Of a stretch of 37,842 nucleotides of DNA, positions 1-8,014 are shown piece after piece (position 1 is the stretch's first letter; every line of letters begins with the position of its first letter). Both the position numbers and the translations under genes were made by a program. Under the pieces are notes generated by a model that worked only from the letters and a program-made list of their open reading frames with translations, made no database searches and was not told the origin of the DNA. Source of the stretch: Nitrospirota bacterium (GTDB lineage Bacteria; Nitrospirota; Thermodesulfovibrionia; UBA6902); assembly GCA_016222905.1 (NCBI GenBank), contig JACRPZ010000073.1:1-37842 (forward strand), given 5' to 3'.

Positions 1-71
1 AAAAAATCGTAACAAGGCAAGAAAGTTTAAGTAAAAACAGGAAATAACGATAGACTTATAAAAACAGAAGA

Positions 72-89
72 CGGATTTTAAAAAATCCG
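72..89. repeat. Short inverted repeat in gene-free left edge
   Basis: Arms CGGATTT and AAATCCG flank a four-base loop. No T-run follows on the plus strand, so this is not a convincing terminator. The remainder of 1-227 shows no gene or other site that I can support. Confidence 0.35.
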
Positions 90-227
90 GCATGGAAAAA
101 CTGAAAATCTCTAAATGACTTTTTCAGGAGTCTCAATTTGCGGAGTCTTTGTTGGATTTTATCAATATTCATAGAAATGGTCTCAAAGGGCATTTATCGA
201 CGTCGGAAATAATTCACTCAGCATAGT

Positions 228-614
228 TTATTCTGCACTTAATGCTCGTATTACATCAATTGTTCGTGAAAAATAACGGTCTTCATGATACATAGCCCTA
301 AGAAGATACCCCGCGATTCCTCGGTACTGAATCCTAGAGTTGTTGACTACAAACCAAGCGCGACCTGCAGGGTCATCTGAAGCAATAACCTTAACAGCGC
401 CCGGTTCTATGTCAAAACTGATGCCTGCAGCCTTCAAATCCTCATAGAGGCGCCATTCGGGTTCAGTTTCGAGAAAGAGTTCTTTTAAATTCTTTGCTCT
501 TTGCAGGGCGAGCCTATATGTCCAGCGATGGATTCTGAAACCTTGGCTATCTCCTTCGCCATCCTTATTATCAATTGGCTGCGATAAATAGCTTAGCTCG
601 CCAAGTTGGTACAT
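228..614 (-). CDS. Hypothetical protein, 128 aa
   Basis: I do not recognise this family. The protein is soluble, with no signal peptide or membrane segment. It is mixed alpha/beta in composition, with a charged amphipathic stretch around residues 30-60 and a Tyr/Arg-rich C-terminus. The start shown is the first ATG, but no Shine-Dalgarno sequence precedes it. The reading frame continues upstream without interruption to the TAA at 663-665, which is also the stop codon of the 54-aa ORF upstream. The two are therefore in the same frame and separated by a single stop. Either they are two translationally linked genes or one gene split by a nonsense mutation. The gene pair resembles a toxin-antitoxin layout in size and order, but nothing in this protein identifies a toxin fold. 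Confidence 0.5.
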   Translation of the reverse strand: MYQLGELSYLSQPIDNKDGEGDSQGFRIHRWTYRLALQRAKNLKELFLETEPEWRLYEDLKAAGISFDIEPGAVKVIASDDPAGRAWFVVNNSRIQYRGIAGYLLRAMYHEDRYFSRTIDVIRALSAE

Positions 615-662
615 AAATTGAAGTTCATCTGTATTGCGGGCAGTTCCGCAGGCGAAATAATT

Positions 663-827
663 TTAATCTTTCCGATATGTTCCAGTTTCCTTAGATGAGC
701 GGACTTTCCTGATGGTCTTTTCCACATCCGATACTTTGTATCCCTTGTTTTTGAGGGAACTGCCAATCTTTTTCCAGAGCCCTTTTTTTGTGTCTTTATC
801 AACTCTTAACAATATTTGCGAATTCAT
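663..827 (-). CDS. Small RHH-like protein, 54 aa (possible antitoxin)
   Basis: This 54-residue ORF starts at ATG 827-825. GGAGG stands about six bases upstream, a much better ribosome site than the overlapping 593-802 frame has. The protein begins MNSQILLRVDKDTKK and is strongly basic. A beta-strand-like start followed by two predicted helices is what ribbon-helix-helix antitoxins of the CopG/Arc type look like; this is an inference from pattern, not a family match. It ends in TAA at 663-665, and the 128-aa ORF continues in the same frame after that stop. It could be the antitoxin of a pair, or the N-terminal part of a single gene interrupted by a nonsense mutation. Confidence 0.5.
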   Translation of the reverse strand: MNSQILLRVDKDTKKGLWKKIGSSLKNKGYKVSDVEKTIRKVRSSKETGTYRKD

Positions 828-866
828 TGAATGCCTCCATTAATAGCATATATATCAGAGAGTCTC

Positions 867-1934
867 TCACATCTTCTTCACTTCTCTCATAAGCACGTTG
901 AACAAATCCTTCTCCTTCAATGTCCTCACAACCTTGCCGTGTTTGAAGAGTATGCCCATGCCTTTACCGCCGGCGATGCCGATGTCTGCCTCACGCGCCT
1001 CACCGGGGCCGTTTACAACACAGCCCATAACTGCAACCTTCAGCGGCTTTTTAACCTTCATCAACCCTGCCTCCACCTTCTCAACAATGCCCCTGATATT
1101 TATCTGGCAACGTCCGCAGGTAGGGCAGGAGATTATTTCAGGGCTGATTTGCCTGAGGTGAAGGCACTTCAAGATCTCATAGGCAACCTTTACTTCCTCA
1201 ACAGGGTCAGCAGTAAGTGAGACCCGCATTGTATCGCCGATGCCTTCAGAAAGAAGTATTCCGAGGCCGACCGCGCTTTTTATTGTTCCCTGAAATGCAG
1301 GGCCTGCCTCTGAAATCCCTATATGAAGCGGATAGCGGTAAGTCCTGGAGAAAAGCCTGTACGCCTCGACCGTCTTCATTACATCGGAGGCTTTGAGTGA
1401 GACTTTAATGTCTTTGAACTTGAGGTCTTCAAGGATCTTTATATGCCTGCCCGCGCTCTCGACAAGCGCCTTTGGAGTAGGATGTTTATATTTTTTCAGA
1501 AGCTCTTTCTCAAGCGAACCCGCGTTTACTCCGATCCTTATTGGGACGCCTTTGTCTTTTGCTGCGTTGACAACTTCCCGCACTTTTTCCCTGATTCCTA
1601 TATTTCCGGGATTTATCCTCAGGCCGTCAGCTCCGCTCTTCATCGCTTCAAGCGCAAGCCTGTGGTCAAAATGGACATCTGCGATAAGCGGTATTTTGAT
1701 CTTTCTCTTGATGGACTTTATAGCCTTTGCTGCGTCAATATTAAGTACCGCAACCCTGACAATCTCGCATCCCGAGACTTCGAGTTTTTTAATCTGCGCT
1801 GCAGTTGAGGCAACATCGCGCGTATCGGTCTTTGTCATTGACTGGACAACAACCGGCGCGCCCCCGCCTATCTTAATTCCGCCTAAGGTTATCTGCTTAG
1901 TTGGTTTGCTCTTTTTTAGCGGTGTCTTTTTCAT
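867..1934 (-). CDS. ispG: 4-hydroxy-3-methylbut-2-enyl diphosphate synthase (flavodoxin/ferredoxin type)
   Basis: IspG (GcpE) converts 2-C-methyl-D-erythritol 2,4-cyclodiphosphate to HMBPP, the penultimate step of the cytosolic MEP isoprenoid pathway, using a [4Fe-4S] cluster. At 355 aa this is the short bacterial form. The N-terminal TIM barrel carries VQSMTKTDTRD and RINPGNIG. The C-terminal cluster ligands are C270, C273 and C305 in CPTCGRC and MGCVVNGPGEA, with E312 as fourth ligand, matching the positions known from the E. coli enzyme. The start lies 38 bases inside the end of mltG, so the genes are probably co-transcribed and coupled. The first dozen residues are lysine-rich and poorly conserved, so a slightly later start is possible. 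Identification is very secure. Confidence 0.96.
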   Translation of the reverse strand: MKKTPLKKSKPTKQITLGGIKIGGGAPVVVQSMTKTDTRDVASTAAQIKKLEVSGCEIVRVAVLNIDAAKAIKSIKRKIKIPLIADVHFDHRLALEAMKSGADGLRINPGNIGIREKVREVVNAAKDKGVPIRIGVNAGSLEKELLKKYKHPTPKALVESAGRHIKILEDLKFKDIKVSLKASDVMKTVEAYRLFSRTYRYPLHIGISEAGPAFQGTIKSAVGLGILLSEGIGDTMRVSLTADPVEEVKVAYEILKCLHLRQISPEIISCPTCGRCQINIRGIVEKVEAGLMKVKKPLKVAVMGCVVNGPGEAREADIGIAGGKGMGILFKHGKVVRTLKEKDLFNVLMREVKKM

Positions 1935-2931
1935 TTGTATTGCTGTTATTCATCTGATAAAGCGCTACGGCGTTTATATGTTCCTCATCGGTTTTAGAGA
2001 AATGGTGTGTGCCGTCATTTTTGGATACAAAAAAGAGGTAATCTGTTTCAGCCGGATAAAGGGCGGCCTTTATGGATTTTATCCCGGGGGTCGCAACAGG
2101 GCCGGGCGGCAGACCCTTTATAGTATATGTATTATAAGGGGTGTCGCGCCTCAGATCGCTGTAAGTGATTCGTCTGCTTATCTTATTCACGCCATAAAGA
2201 ACGGTCGGGTCTGCCTGGAGCTTCATGGGCTTTTTCAGGCGGTTATGATATACGGAGGATATGATTGGCCGCTCTTTATCATGCAAAGCCTCTTTTTCTA
2301 TTATTGAGGCTAACGTCAGGACATTATTTTCACTCATCCCCATCTCCTGCGCCCTCTTTATCAGTGTTTCATCGAATTCATCCCTCATCTTCTGGACCAT
2401 TATGCTGAATATAACCTCGGGCTTCATGCCTTTGGAAAAATTATAGGTTTCCGGGTATATATAACCTTCAAGGCTCGGCGCATCCACGTTCAAAGATTTT
2501 AAAAAATCTTTATCATACACAATCTGCCAGGATGCGTCATCAAGAAGCCCTCTGAATTTAAATTTAATTTTTATATCATCAAGTTTCGAACCGCCGGTAA
2601 TTGTAATGGCATACTGGACTATCCTGCCTTTTTTCAGGGCTTCAAAGATGTCCCACGGACTCATGGAGGAGTTGAGATGATAGTAACCTGCCCTTAACTT
2701 CCTGTCCGTCATTGTTATCCTGCCGATAACAAGAAATAGCAGTTCGCTTTCGATTACGCCTTCTCGCTTTAGTATATTAATCCCTTCCCTGTAAGTGGCT
2801 CCTTCAGGTATCTGGACTTCTTTCCATTTGCCAATGGAAGAGAGAGGCGTAAAAAGTTTAAAGCAAAAAAAAGAGCCTGTCAGTAAAATAACGGCAAGGA
2901 TCAACAATGTAAATTTTTTTGCATGCCTCAT
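1897..2931 (-). CDS. mltG: Endolytic peptidoglycan transglycosylase MltG
   Basis: MltG (YceG) is an inner-membrane lytic transglycosylase that cuts nascent glycan strands and is thought to terminate their elongation. The 344-aa protein has one N-terminal membrane anchor (about residues 7-26) and a periplasmic domain. It contains the family signature LASIIEKEA, with the catalytic glutamate, followed by YHNRL and LQADPTVLYG. The C-terminal YNTY...LPPGPVATPG segment is also typical. The C-terminal tail after about residue 325 is Asn/Lys-rich and lies in the overlap with ispG. The start overlaps the ruvX stop by four bases (ATGA), indicating translational coupling. Full length for the family. Confidence 0.94.
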   Translation of the reverse strand: MRHAKKFTLLILAVILLTGSFFCFKLFTPLSSIGKWKEVQIPEGATYREGINILKREGVIESELLFLVIGRITMTDRKLRAGYYHLNSSMSPWDIFEALKKGRIVQYAITITGGSKLDDIKIKFKFRGLLDDASWQIVYDKDFLKSLNVDAPSLEGYIYPETYNFSKGMKPEVIFSIMVQKMRDEFDETLIKRAQEMGMSENNVLTLASIIEKEALHDKERPIISSVYHNRLKKPMKLQADPTVLYGVNKISRRITYSDLRRDTPYNTYTIKGLPPGPVATPGIKSIKAALYPAETDYLFFVSKNDGTHHFSKTDEEHINAVALYQMNNSNTNEKDTAKKEQTN

Positions 2932-3338
2932 CTGCTTAAGCTGTCCAAGTAACTCTGAAGAATTATTACAGCGGCAACCTTATCTTTAAGCCCCTTTCTC
3001 TTCTCTCTGCTCAGGCCGGCCTCGATCAAAGTCCTTTCAGCAGAGACCGTGCTTAATCTTTCATCCCACATAATAACGGGAAGCTGCAGGGAGCTTTTCA
3101 ATTCTTCAACAAAGGCGAGCACCTTTTCCCCCTGTATACCGACAGAGCCGCTCATCATCTTAGGAAGCCCGACAAGTATAGAGCCTATCTCTTCCTGGTA
3201 CTCTTCAATAACAGCCTTCAAAGCAGGCATGCAGCCCGCTCTGTCAATCGTCTTTAAACCATGGGCTGCCATTCCCAGGGCATCGCTTACAGCAACGCCT
3301 ATACGTACATCCCCGACATCAAGACACATTATTCTCAC
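2928..3338 (-). CDS. ruvX: Putative pre-16S rRNA nuclease (YqgF/RuvX)
   Basis: YqgF is a RNase H-fold nuclease implicated in maturation of the 16S rRNA 5' end. The 136-aa protein has the family landmarks in order: an N-terminal strand with the first acidic residue (CLDVGDVRIGVAVSD), VGLP, the second acidic site in WDERLST, and the third in the LKDKVAA segment before the C-terminal helix. Length and motif order are normal. It is the first gene of the minus-strand run ruvX-mltG-ispG. Pairing of yqgF and mltG is a common arrangement in bacteria. Confidence 0.93.
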   Translation of the reverse strand: MRIMCLDVGDVRIGVAVSDALGMAAHGLKTIDRAGCMPALKAVIEEYQEEIGSILVGLPKMMSGSVGIQGEKVLAFVEELKSSLQLPVIMWDERLSTVSAERTLIEAGLSREKRKGLKDKVAAVIILQSYLDSLSR

Positions 3339-3371
3339 CCGGTTAGCATGACAAAAAAAAGAGGCAAAATC

Positions 3372-3387
3372 AAACCCCTAAGGGTTT
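3372..3387. repeat. Small hairpin upstream of ruvX
   Basis: AAACCC and GGGTTT flank a CTAA loop between the divergently oriented ruvX and the gene at 3525. It has no adjoining T-run, and its role is unknown. A second weak inverted repeat (CGGCTT and AAGCCG) lies just upstream of the next gene's start, at about 3494-3516. Confidence 0.3.
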
Positions 3388-3524
3388 CAATGTTTCAGTT
3401 TGCTTCTTTAATTTATCCTTGTAGGACATTTGCTGACAGAAAAATATTGCAAATCTTGCTATTGTTTTAAGAATTCCTAATGCATCATGCATGCGGCTTA
3501 AACAAAATTAAAGCCGAATTTTAA

Positions 3525-3854
3525 GTGAATAACATGGATTACATAACGTGCAGTTACTGTAATTTAGAGTATGAGAGAAGAGTTCCTCACGACCTTTTAA
3601 GCTGCGCCGAGTATCTGCTTTCTCGCATCACTAAATACGAAAAACTCTACGGCAAGATAAAGGGCGTTGATGCCATCAAGGACGCGATTATTGCTGCCGA
3701 GGATGAAGCGGAGCAATGGCGGAAAAGGGCAAGAGAAGAAACGAAGAAAGATCCCGGATTAGTATCCGTAGATTACATAGAGCACTGCAAAGAGGAGATG
3801 AGGCTGGCAAGGGTAAAAGCTGAGGCGCTGAAATGGGTAATAGGCGCATTATAG
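3525..3854 (+). CDS. Small hypothetical protein with CxxC motif and coiled coil
   Basis: The predicted product is 109 aa from GTG 3525, or 106 aa from ATG 3534. Neither start has a clear ribosome site, so the start is undecided. The N-terminus has a single CSYC pair that could be half of a zinc knuckle, with C27 nearby. Residues 35-105 are highly charged and helical, consistent with a coiled coil. There is no signal peptide or membrane segment. I do not recognise a family. It is divergent from ruvX and about 110 bases upstream of the histidine kinase, so it may or may not belong to the signalling locus. Confidence 0.6.
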   Translation: MNNMDYITCSYCNLEYERRVPHDLLSCAEYLLSRITKYEKLYGKIKGVDAIKDAIIAAEDEAEQWRKRAREETKKDPGLVSVDYIEHCKEEMRLARVKAEALKWVIGAL

Positions 3855-3962
3855 TCATACATCTCCGGTTTTTCCTTAACATCGCCTGACAATCACCCCT
3901 GTCTTTATAAACGAAAAGGTTTATACTGAATAAAGCTAACTATTTTCAAAAGATATCCGTCT

Positions 3963-5891
3963 ATGAACTATCTGCTTGATATGCTTGCACAATTCGGTGG
4001 CGGAAGAGGCGACCCGGGAAATAATTTTGTCCGCTTCCTGCTGCCGTCCATTTTTTGGGCAACCCTCGCGTACATAACCATAAAACAATGGCGGAAAGAG
4101 AGGGAAAGAAGAGACATCATTATCGCTGTTGCAGCGCTTATCGGACTCATGCGTGAACTGCTGATGTTTGGAATAGAACTCTGCTGCAACCGCCCTAAAC
4201 TGTTCGACACCCTCCATCAATTTTATCCACCCATTGAGCATGCTATCTCATTAACGGCAAGCATTTTAATAGGTTATGCCTTTCTTCGATACTTCAGTCC
4301 TATGAAGAGATTTCCCCGCTTATACTTAAGAGCAGGCATAGTTGTGTCAATAATTATTTACTTATTAACTGCGCCCTTATGGATAGATTTCCTGAAGCAA
4401 TATCCTGAAGCATTGTTCGGCATATTTTGGGGCGACATGGTCTTCAGAATCGCCGGCGCAATCCTGACCGGCACAGTCATTATTTCCTTAATCTCAGCGG
4501 AGCGCAGCGGAACACATATTCCCAACATGCTGTTGTTGGCCTTTTCTTTTCTGTTTCTCGATGAATTTCTGATGCTAATCAATATTGCTCACAATGACTC
4601 TTTAAGTGACCTATATGCACCAATAAGACATAACCTCCACATCTGGGCAATTCCCATGATCACATCTGTTTATTGGGGCGAATTAAAGACAAGGGTTATG
4701 AAGAACGAAAAGCGTCTTACAATGCTGAATGACGCCTTCCTTGGCTTTGGAGATGACGCTAATAAAAATATCAATGCCCTGACCGCGCTTGCCGGAGAAC
4801 TGCTTGACAGCACATGCGCCATGTATAACAGGCGTGAAGATGATCTGCTGCGAACTATCGGACAATGGCATTTGCCTCCGGATTACAATCCTCTGGGCAA
4901 GATTGAGGGGCGAATCTGTAGTGATGTTATGAAAGGCGGAAGTGATGATCTCTTTGTTTTACGCAACATTCAGTATACTCCATACGCCGAGTCAGACCGG
5001 AAAGTGCTTCAATATAAACTTCAGACATATCTTGGGATGGCTGTTAAAAAAAATGCAGATGTAATCGGCGCGCTCTGTCTGGGATATCTAAGAGATTATT
5101 TTCCGTCCAATGCCGACAAGAAACTCATCGGTATTATAGCATCGGCAGTCGGTGTGGAGGAGGAGAGAAGAGAAGAGAAGGAAAAGTTGAAGAAAACAGG
5201 CGAAGAACTGCGCACCCTCTCGCTGCATCAGGAATCCGCAAGAGAGAAAGAAAGAACGCTTATAGCCCGCGAAATCCATGACGAGCTTGGGCAATCACTC
5301 ACAGCATTGAACATGGATCTTGCCTGGCTGAGGAAACAAACGCCGGAAGCAGATGTTCGGGCGCATGAGAAGATCAAGTCAATGGCAGACCTTGTTAATT
5401 TCACCATACAATCGGTGAAGAAATTATGCACGGAATTAAGGCCGAGCATACTTGATGATTTCGGGCTGATTGCAGCTATTGAGTGGCAGGCGGAACAGTT
5501 TCAGAACCGCACAGGCATTCTCTGTAAAGTCACATGCGGCGATATTGGCGAGATTCAACACAAAGAGCTTTCAACAGCAATTTTCCGCGCATTCCAGGAG
5601 GCGCTTACGAATATTGCGCGCCATGCCAACGCCACGATAGTGAAGGTAAGCCTGGAAGAAGCAGATGACATATTAAGAATGGATATCGATGATAACGGCA
5701 TCGGAATCAATAAAGAGCTCTCTAACAATCACCAATCGTTTGGAATTATAGGGATCCGGGAACGCATACTTTCAGTAGGCGGAGATTTCAAGATCATCGG
5801 CATTCCGAACAGGGGAACAATTTTAAAAATATCTGCGCCGCTGCGCAAAAGAGGTGATGATAATGATGATAAAAGTTCTCATAACAGATGA
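3963..5891 (+). CDS. NarL-type membrane sensor histidine kinase with GAF-like domain
   Basis: The protein is 642 aa. Residues 20-235 contain about seven hydrophobic segments, forming a membrane sensory module of uncertain ligand. Residues 240-400 look like a GAF domain, followed by a charged coiled linker at 400-430. The phospho-acceptor is H439 in AREIHDELGQ, the HisKA_3 type of the NarX/DegS group. The C-terminal HATPase_c domain has its N-box in EALTNIARHAN, then DDNGIGI and a late G-box. It should autophosphorylate at H439 and pass the phosphate to the response regulator encoded directly downstream, whose start lies inside the end of this gene. The signal is not deducible from sequence. 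Start ATG 3963 has only a weak ribosome site. Confidence 0.88.
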   Translation: MNYLLDMLAQFGGGRGDPGNNFVRFLLPSIFWATLAYITIKQWRKERERRDIIIAVAALIGLMRELLMFGIELCCNRPKLFDTLHQFYPPIEHAISLTASILIGYAFLRYFSPMKRFPRLYLRAGIVVSIIIYLLTAPLWIDFLKQYPEALFGIFWGDMVFRIAGAILTGTVIISLISAERSGTHIPNMLLLAFSFLFLDEFLMLINIAHNDSLSDLYAPIRHNLHIWAIPMITSVYWGELKTRVMKNEKRLTMLNDAFLGFGDDANKNINALTALAGELLDSTCAMYNRREDDLLRTIGQWHLPPDYNPLGKIEGRICSDVMKGGSDDLFVLRNIQYTPYAESDRKVLQYKLQTYLGMAVKKNADVIGALCLGYLRDYFPSNADKKLIGIIASAVGVEEERREEKEKLKKTGEELRTLSLHQESAREKERTLIAREIHDELGQSLTALNMDLAWLRKQTPEADVRAHEKIKSMADLVNFTIQSVKKLCTELRPSILDDFGLIAAIEWQAEQFQNRTGILCKVTCGDIGEIQHKELSTAIFRAFQEALTNIARHANATIVKVSLEEADDILRMDIDDNGIGINKELSNNHQSFGIIGIRERILSVGGDFKIIGIPNRGTILKISAPLRKRGDDNDDKSSHNR

Positions 5892-6501
5892 TCACGCAGT
5901 TGTTCGCAAGGGATTGAAACAGATTATTGATGAAACCCCGGGTATGCTTGCGGCAGATGAAGCGGCCAGCGGAAATGAGGCGCTGGAGAAGATAAGAAAG
6001 AATGAGTATGATGTGGTTCTGCTTGATATCTCCATGCAGGGCAAAAGCGGTCTTGACACCTTAAAAGAACTAAAGCTGGGGCGTCCCGGCCTGCCTGTGC
6101 TGATACTTACCATATATCCTGAGGAGCAGTATGCCCTGAGGGTGCTTAAGGCCGGGGCTTCAGGATACCTCACCAAAGAGAGCGCGCCGGAAGAACTTGT
6201 TACCGCCATTAAAAAAGTATCGGAGGGAGGCAGATATATAAGCCCTTCGCTTGCGGAGAAATTAGCATTTAATATAGGCGTGGATAATACGGACATTGAT
6301 CCTCATGAAAGGCTCTCTGACCGTGAATATCAGGTTATGTGCATGATCGCCTCGGGTAAGACCGTATCGGAGATAGCTGATGAGATGTCTCTCAGTGTGA
6401 AGACTATAAGCACATACAGAACCCGCATCCTTGAGAAGATGGGGATGAAGAACAATGCTGAGATGACCCATTATGCAATAAAGAAGGAACTCGTGCCTTA
6501 A
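5863..6501 (+). CDS. NarL/FixJ-family response regulator
   Basis: A receiver domain is joined to a LuxR-type helix-turn-helix. Counting from ATG 5866, the acidic pair is D8/D9, the phosphorylation site is D54 in VLLDIS, and the conserved lysine is K104 in YLTKES. The DNA-binding domain at about residues 143-205 contains LSDREYQVM and the recognition helix region SVKTISTYRTRILEKM. The open frame extends up to GTG 5854, but GAGGTGA at 5851-5857 is the probable ribosome site, so translation should begin at ATG 5863 or 5866, inside the last codons of the kinase gene. This overlap makes it the cognate partner of the kinase. Target genes are unknown. Confidence 0.92.
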   Translation: MMIKVLITDDHAVVRKGLKQIIDETPGMLAADEAASGNEALEKIRKNEYDVVLLDISMQGKSGLDTLKELKLGRPGLPVLILTIYPEEQYALRVLKAGASGYLTKESAPEELVTAIKKVSEGGRYISPSLAEKLAFNIGVDNTDIDPHERLSDREYQVMCMIASGKTVSEIADEMSLSVKTISTYRTRILEKMGMKNNAEMTHYAIKKELVP

Positions 6502-6648
6502 AATCTTCTCCTGCATCTTCAGCCGGCAAGCTTGTAAGACAAAAGCCTACATTAAAATTAGTTAAAATCTGATAGATTAACTCCTGAATATAGTAAATAA
6601 TTATTCTGTCACTGGCGGTCAATAAACCTGTTCATATAAGGAGCAAAG

Positions 6649-6945
6649 ATGCGAAGATTAAATTGCTGGGAGTTTGAAAGGCGCGGGAAGGCATCATGCA
6701 GTTTGAAAAAAACGGGTTGTGAAGCCTGTCCGGCTGCAAATGAAAGCAGGGTAGACGGCGTTAACAACGGCATTAACGGAGGCAGGGCGTGCTGGGCCAT
6801 AAACGAGACATTACACAGCGGGAAGGCGCAGGGGGCATTTGCTTTAAAGCTTGAAAACTGCCTGAGCTGCGGTTTTTATGCGCTTGTTCAGATGGAAGAG
6901 GGCCGGGATTTCATGCAGATAAAAGAGATATTAAAGAGGCTGTAA
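6649..6945 (+). CDS. Paired-CW cysteine-rich small protein
   Basis: This 98-aa cytosolic protein is preceded by AAGGAG at 6638-6643. It has two Cys-Trp pairs, at residues 6-7 and 48-49, further cysteines at about 17, 24, 27, 71 and 74, and the segment GKAQGAFALK at 58-67. The same layout is found at residues 48-96 of the GGDEF protein at 31208-32062, which supports a real domain with regularly spaced cysteines. This is the pattern of what I know as the two-CW domain, probably metal- or redox-binding. Function is not established. It follows the two-component genes by about 150 bases, so regulation by them is possible but unproven. Confidence 0.75.
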   Translation: MRRLNCWEFERRGKASCSLKKTGCEACPAANESRVDGVNNGINGGRACWAINETLHSGKAQGAFALKLENCLSCGFYALVQMEEGRDFMQIKEILKRL

Positions 6946-6968
6946 AGTCAGAAGGCTTTTTCGAGCTG

Positions 6969-7877
6969 TCACTGATTGTAATAATCAAATGCATTTAAGT
7001 CCTTAATGCCTGCCTCTTTTAAAATTGTTAATACTCCATTGTAATCGTTCACCGTAGTTTCAATAAATCCCTTCGCTCCAAATTCGCTCAAGTACTTCTG
7101 CCCCTCAGGATCTTTATTCATATTCAGCAGGGCATCTTTAATTTTCTTCCTTATAGCTCTGTCAAGATTCTTATTTAACCATAGCGCGTCAGACGGTAAG
7201 TCAATTGATTCAGCAATGATCATAAGCTCATTATTTATTCTCGGGTTCTTTTTGGCAAGGGCTTCATAAACAGTACTTTTTACTGCTCCGGCATCAGCAT
7301 CTTTCTCCAAGACATCTCTTACCGCCGCATCATGACTGCCTGTAAAAGAATATCCTTTAAAATATGCAGGAACATTTTTTACTCCGTGTTCTTTGAAGTA
7401 AGCCAATGGAAAGACATATCCTGAAACAGAGGCCTTGTCTACATAAATCATGACCTTGCCTTTAAGGTCTTCTACTCCCTTTATTCCGCTATCTTTTCTG
7501 ACGATGATGCAGCCACGGGCACCGCTCTTTCCATTTATATACACTGGCCTCGCAACAGGCTCCACTTCCAGTTTTGAATTTGCCAGGACAGCGGTGAGCG
7601 AACCAAAAAATGCGCCATCAAGTTTCATGCCGTAAAAATAATCAATAATATTCCCATACTGGCTGATGACTTTAAAATTTATCTTTGTTCCTGTCCTGCC
7701 GGTCAGGTATGATTCGAGGTCTTTATATTTCTTTGCCTGATTAAAGATATTTATCTCAGGGACGAGTCCTATATTTATCTCTTTCTGTCCGTCTTCACCA
7801 TATGCAGCAAGAGATAACAACAATATTGCCGGAAGCAAGAGAAAAAAAATTAAAATAGAGCTGAAATTCATGGTCAA
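6969..7877 (-). CDS. PhnD/SsuA-like periplasmic substrate-binding protein
   Basis: The protein is 302 aa with a signal peptide (hydrophobic residues about 5-25, likely cleavage near AAYG). The mature part begins with INIGLVPEINIF and contains GAFFGSLTAVLA, VRKDSGIKGVEDLKGK and a KGYSFTGSHDAAVRDVLEKDADAGAV stretch (shown here across its conserved blocks). This is the two-lobed fold of phosphonate/phosphite-type ABC binding proteins. No permease or ATPase gene is adjacent, so it is an orphan. Such orphans can feed distant transporters or act as sensor inputs. It is convergent with the paired-CW gene and divergent from the nuclease gene at 8015. The substrate cannot be called. Confidence 0.85.
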   Translation of the reverse strand: MTMNFSSILIFFLLLPAILLLSLAAYGEDGQKEINIGLVPEINIFNQAKKYKDLESYLTGRTGTKINFKVISQYGNIIDYFYGMKLDGAFFGSLTAVLANSKLEVEPVARPVYINGKSGARGCIIVRKDSGIKGVEDLKGKVMIYVDKASVSGYVFPLAYFKEHGVKNVPAYFKGYSFTGSHDAAVRDVLEKDADAGAVKSTVYEALAKKNPRINNELMIIAESIDLPSDALWLNKNLDRAIRKKIKDALLNMNKDPEGQKYLSEFGAKGFIETTVNDYNGVLTILKEAGIKDLNAFDYYNQ

Positions 7878-8014
7878 TCTAAATTCAATAGAGGAGCGTT
7901 CATGTCCGTTAAACTCAGTTTATCAGAAAGGGTTAATTTTATCAAAGAGGTAAGGGCATCCATTGCTGAGTTTCAAGGCGTCCGGATGGGAAATATTCAT
8001 GTTATAATGTCACC

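Noticed and set aside
1-20. TCGTAACAAGG resembles the conserved site near the 3' end of 16S rRNA
   Set aside because: The match is only about 11 bases. The following bases lack the anti-Shine-Dalgarno CCTCC, and nothing else in 1-227 looks like rRNA or a spacer.
663-665. Stop-codon recoding joining the 54-aa and 128-aa ORFs
   Set aside because: The stop is TAA, not TGA or TAG, so selenocysteine or pyrrolysine insertion is not expected.
593-802. 69-codon ORF on the minus strand
   Set aside because: It overlaps the 54-aa ORF in another frame, lacks a ribosome site and has an unstructured, low-plausibility translation.
1393-2307. 304-codon plus-strand ORF opposite ispG and mltG
   Set aside because: It lies antisense to two certain genes, and its composition is that of a reverse-complement shadow.
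8003-8008. TATAAT just upstream of the nuclease gene as a definite promoter
   Set aside because: No -35-like hexamer is found at 16-18 bases upstream, so I mention it only as a possibility under the gene.
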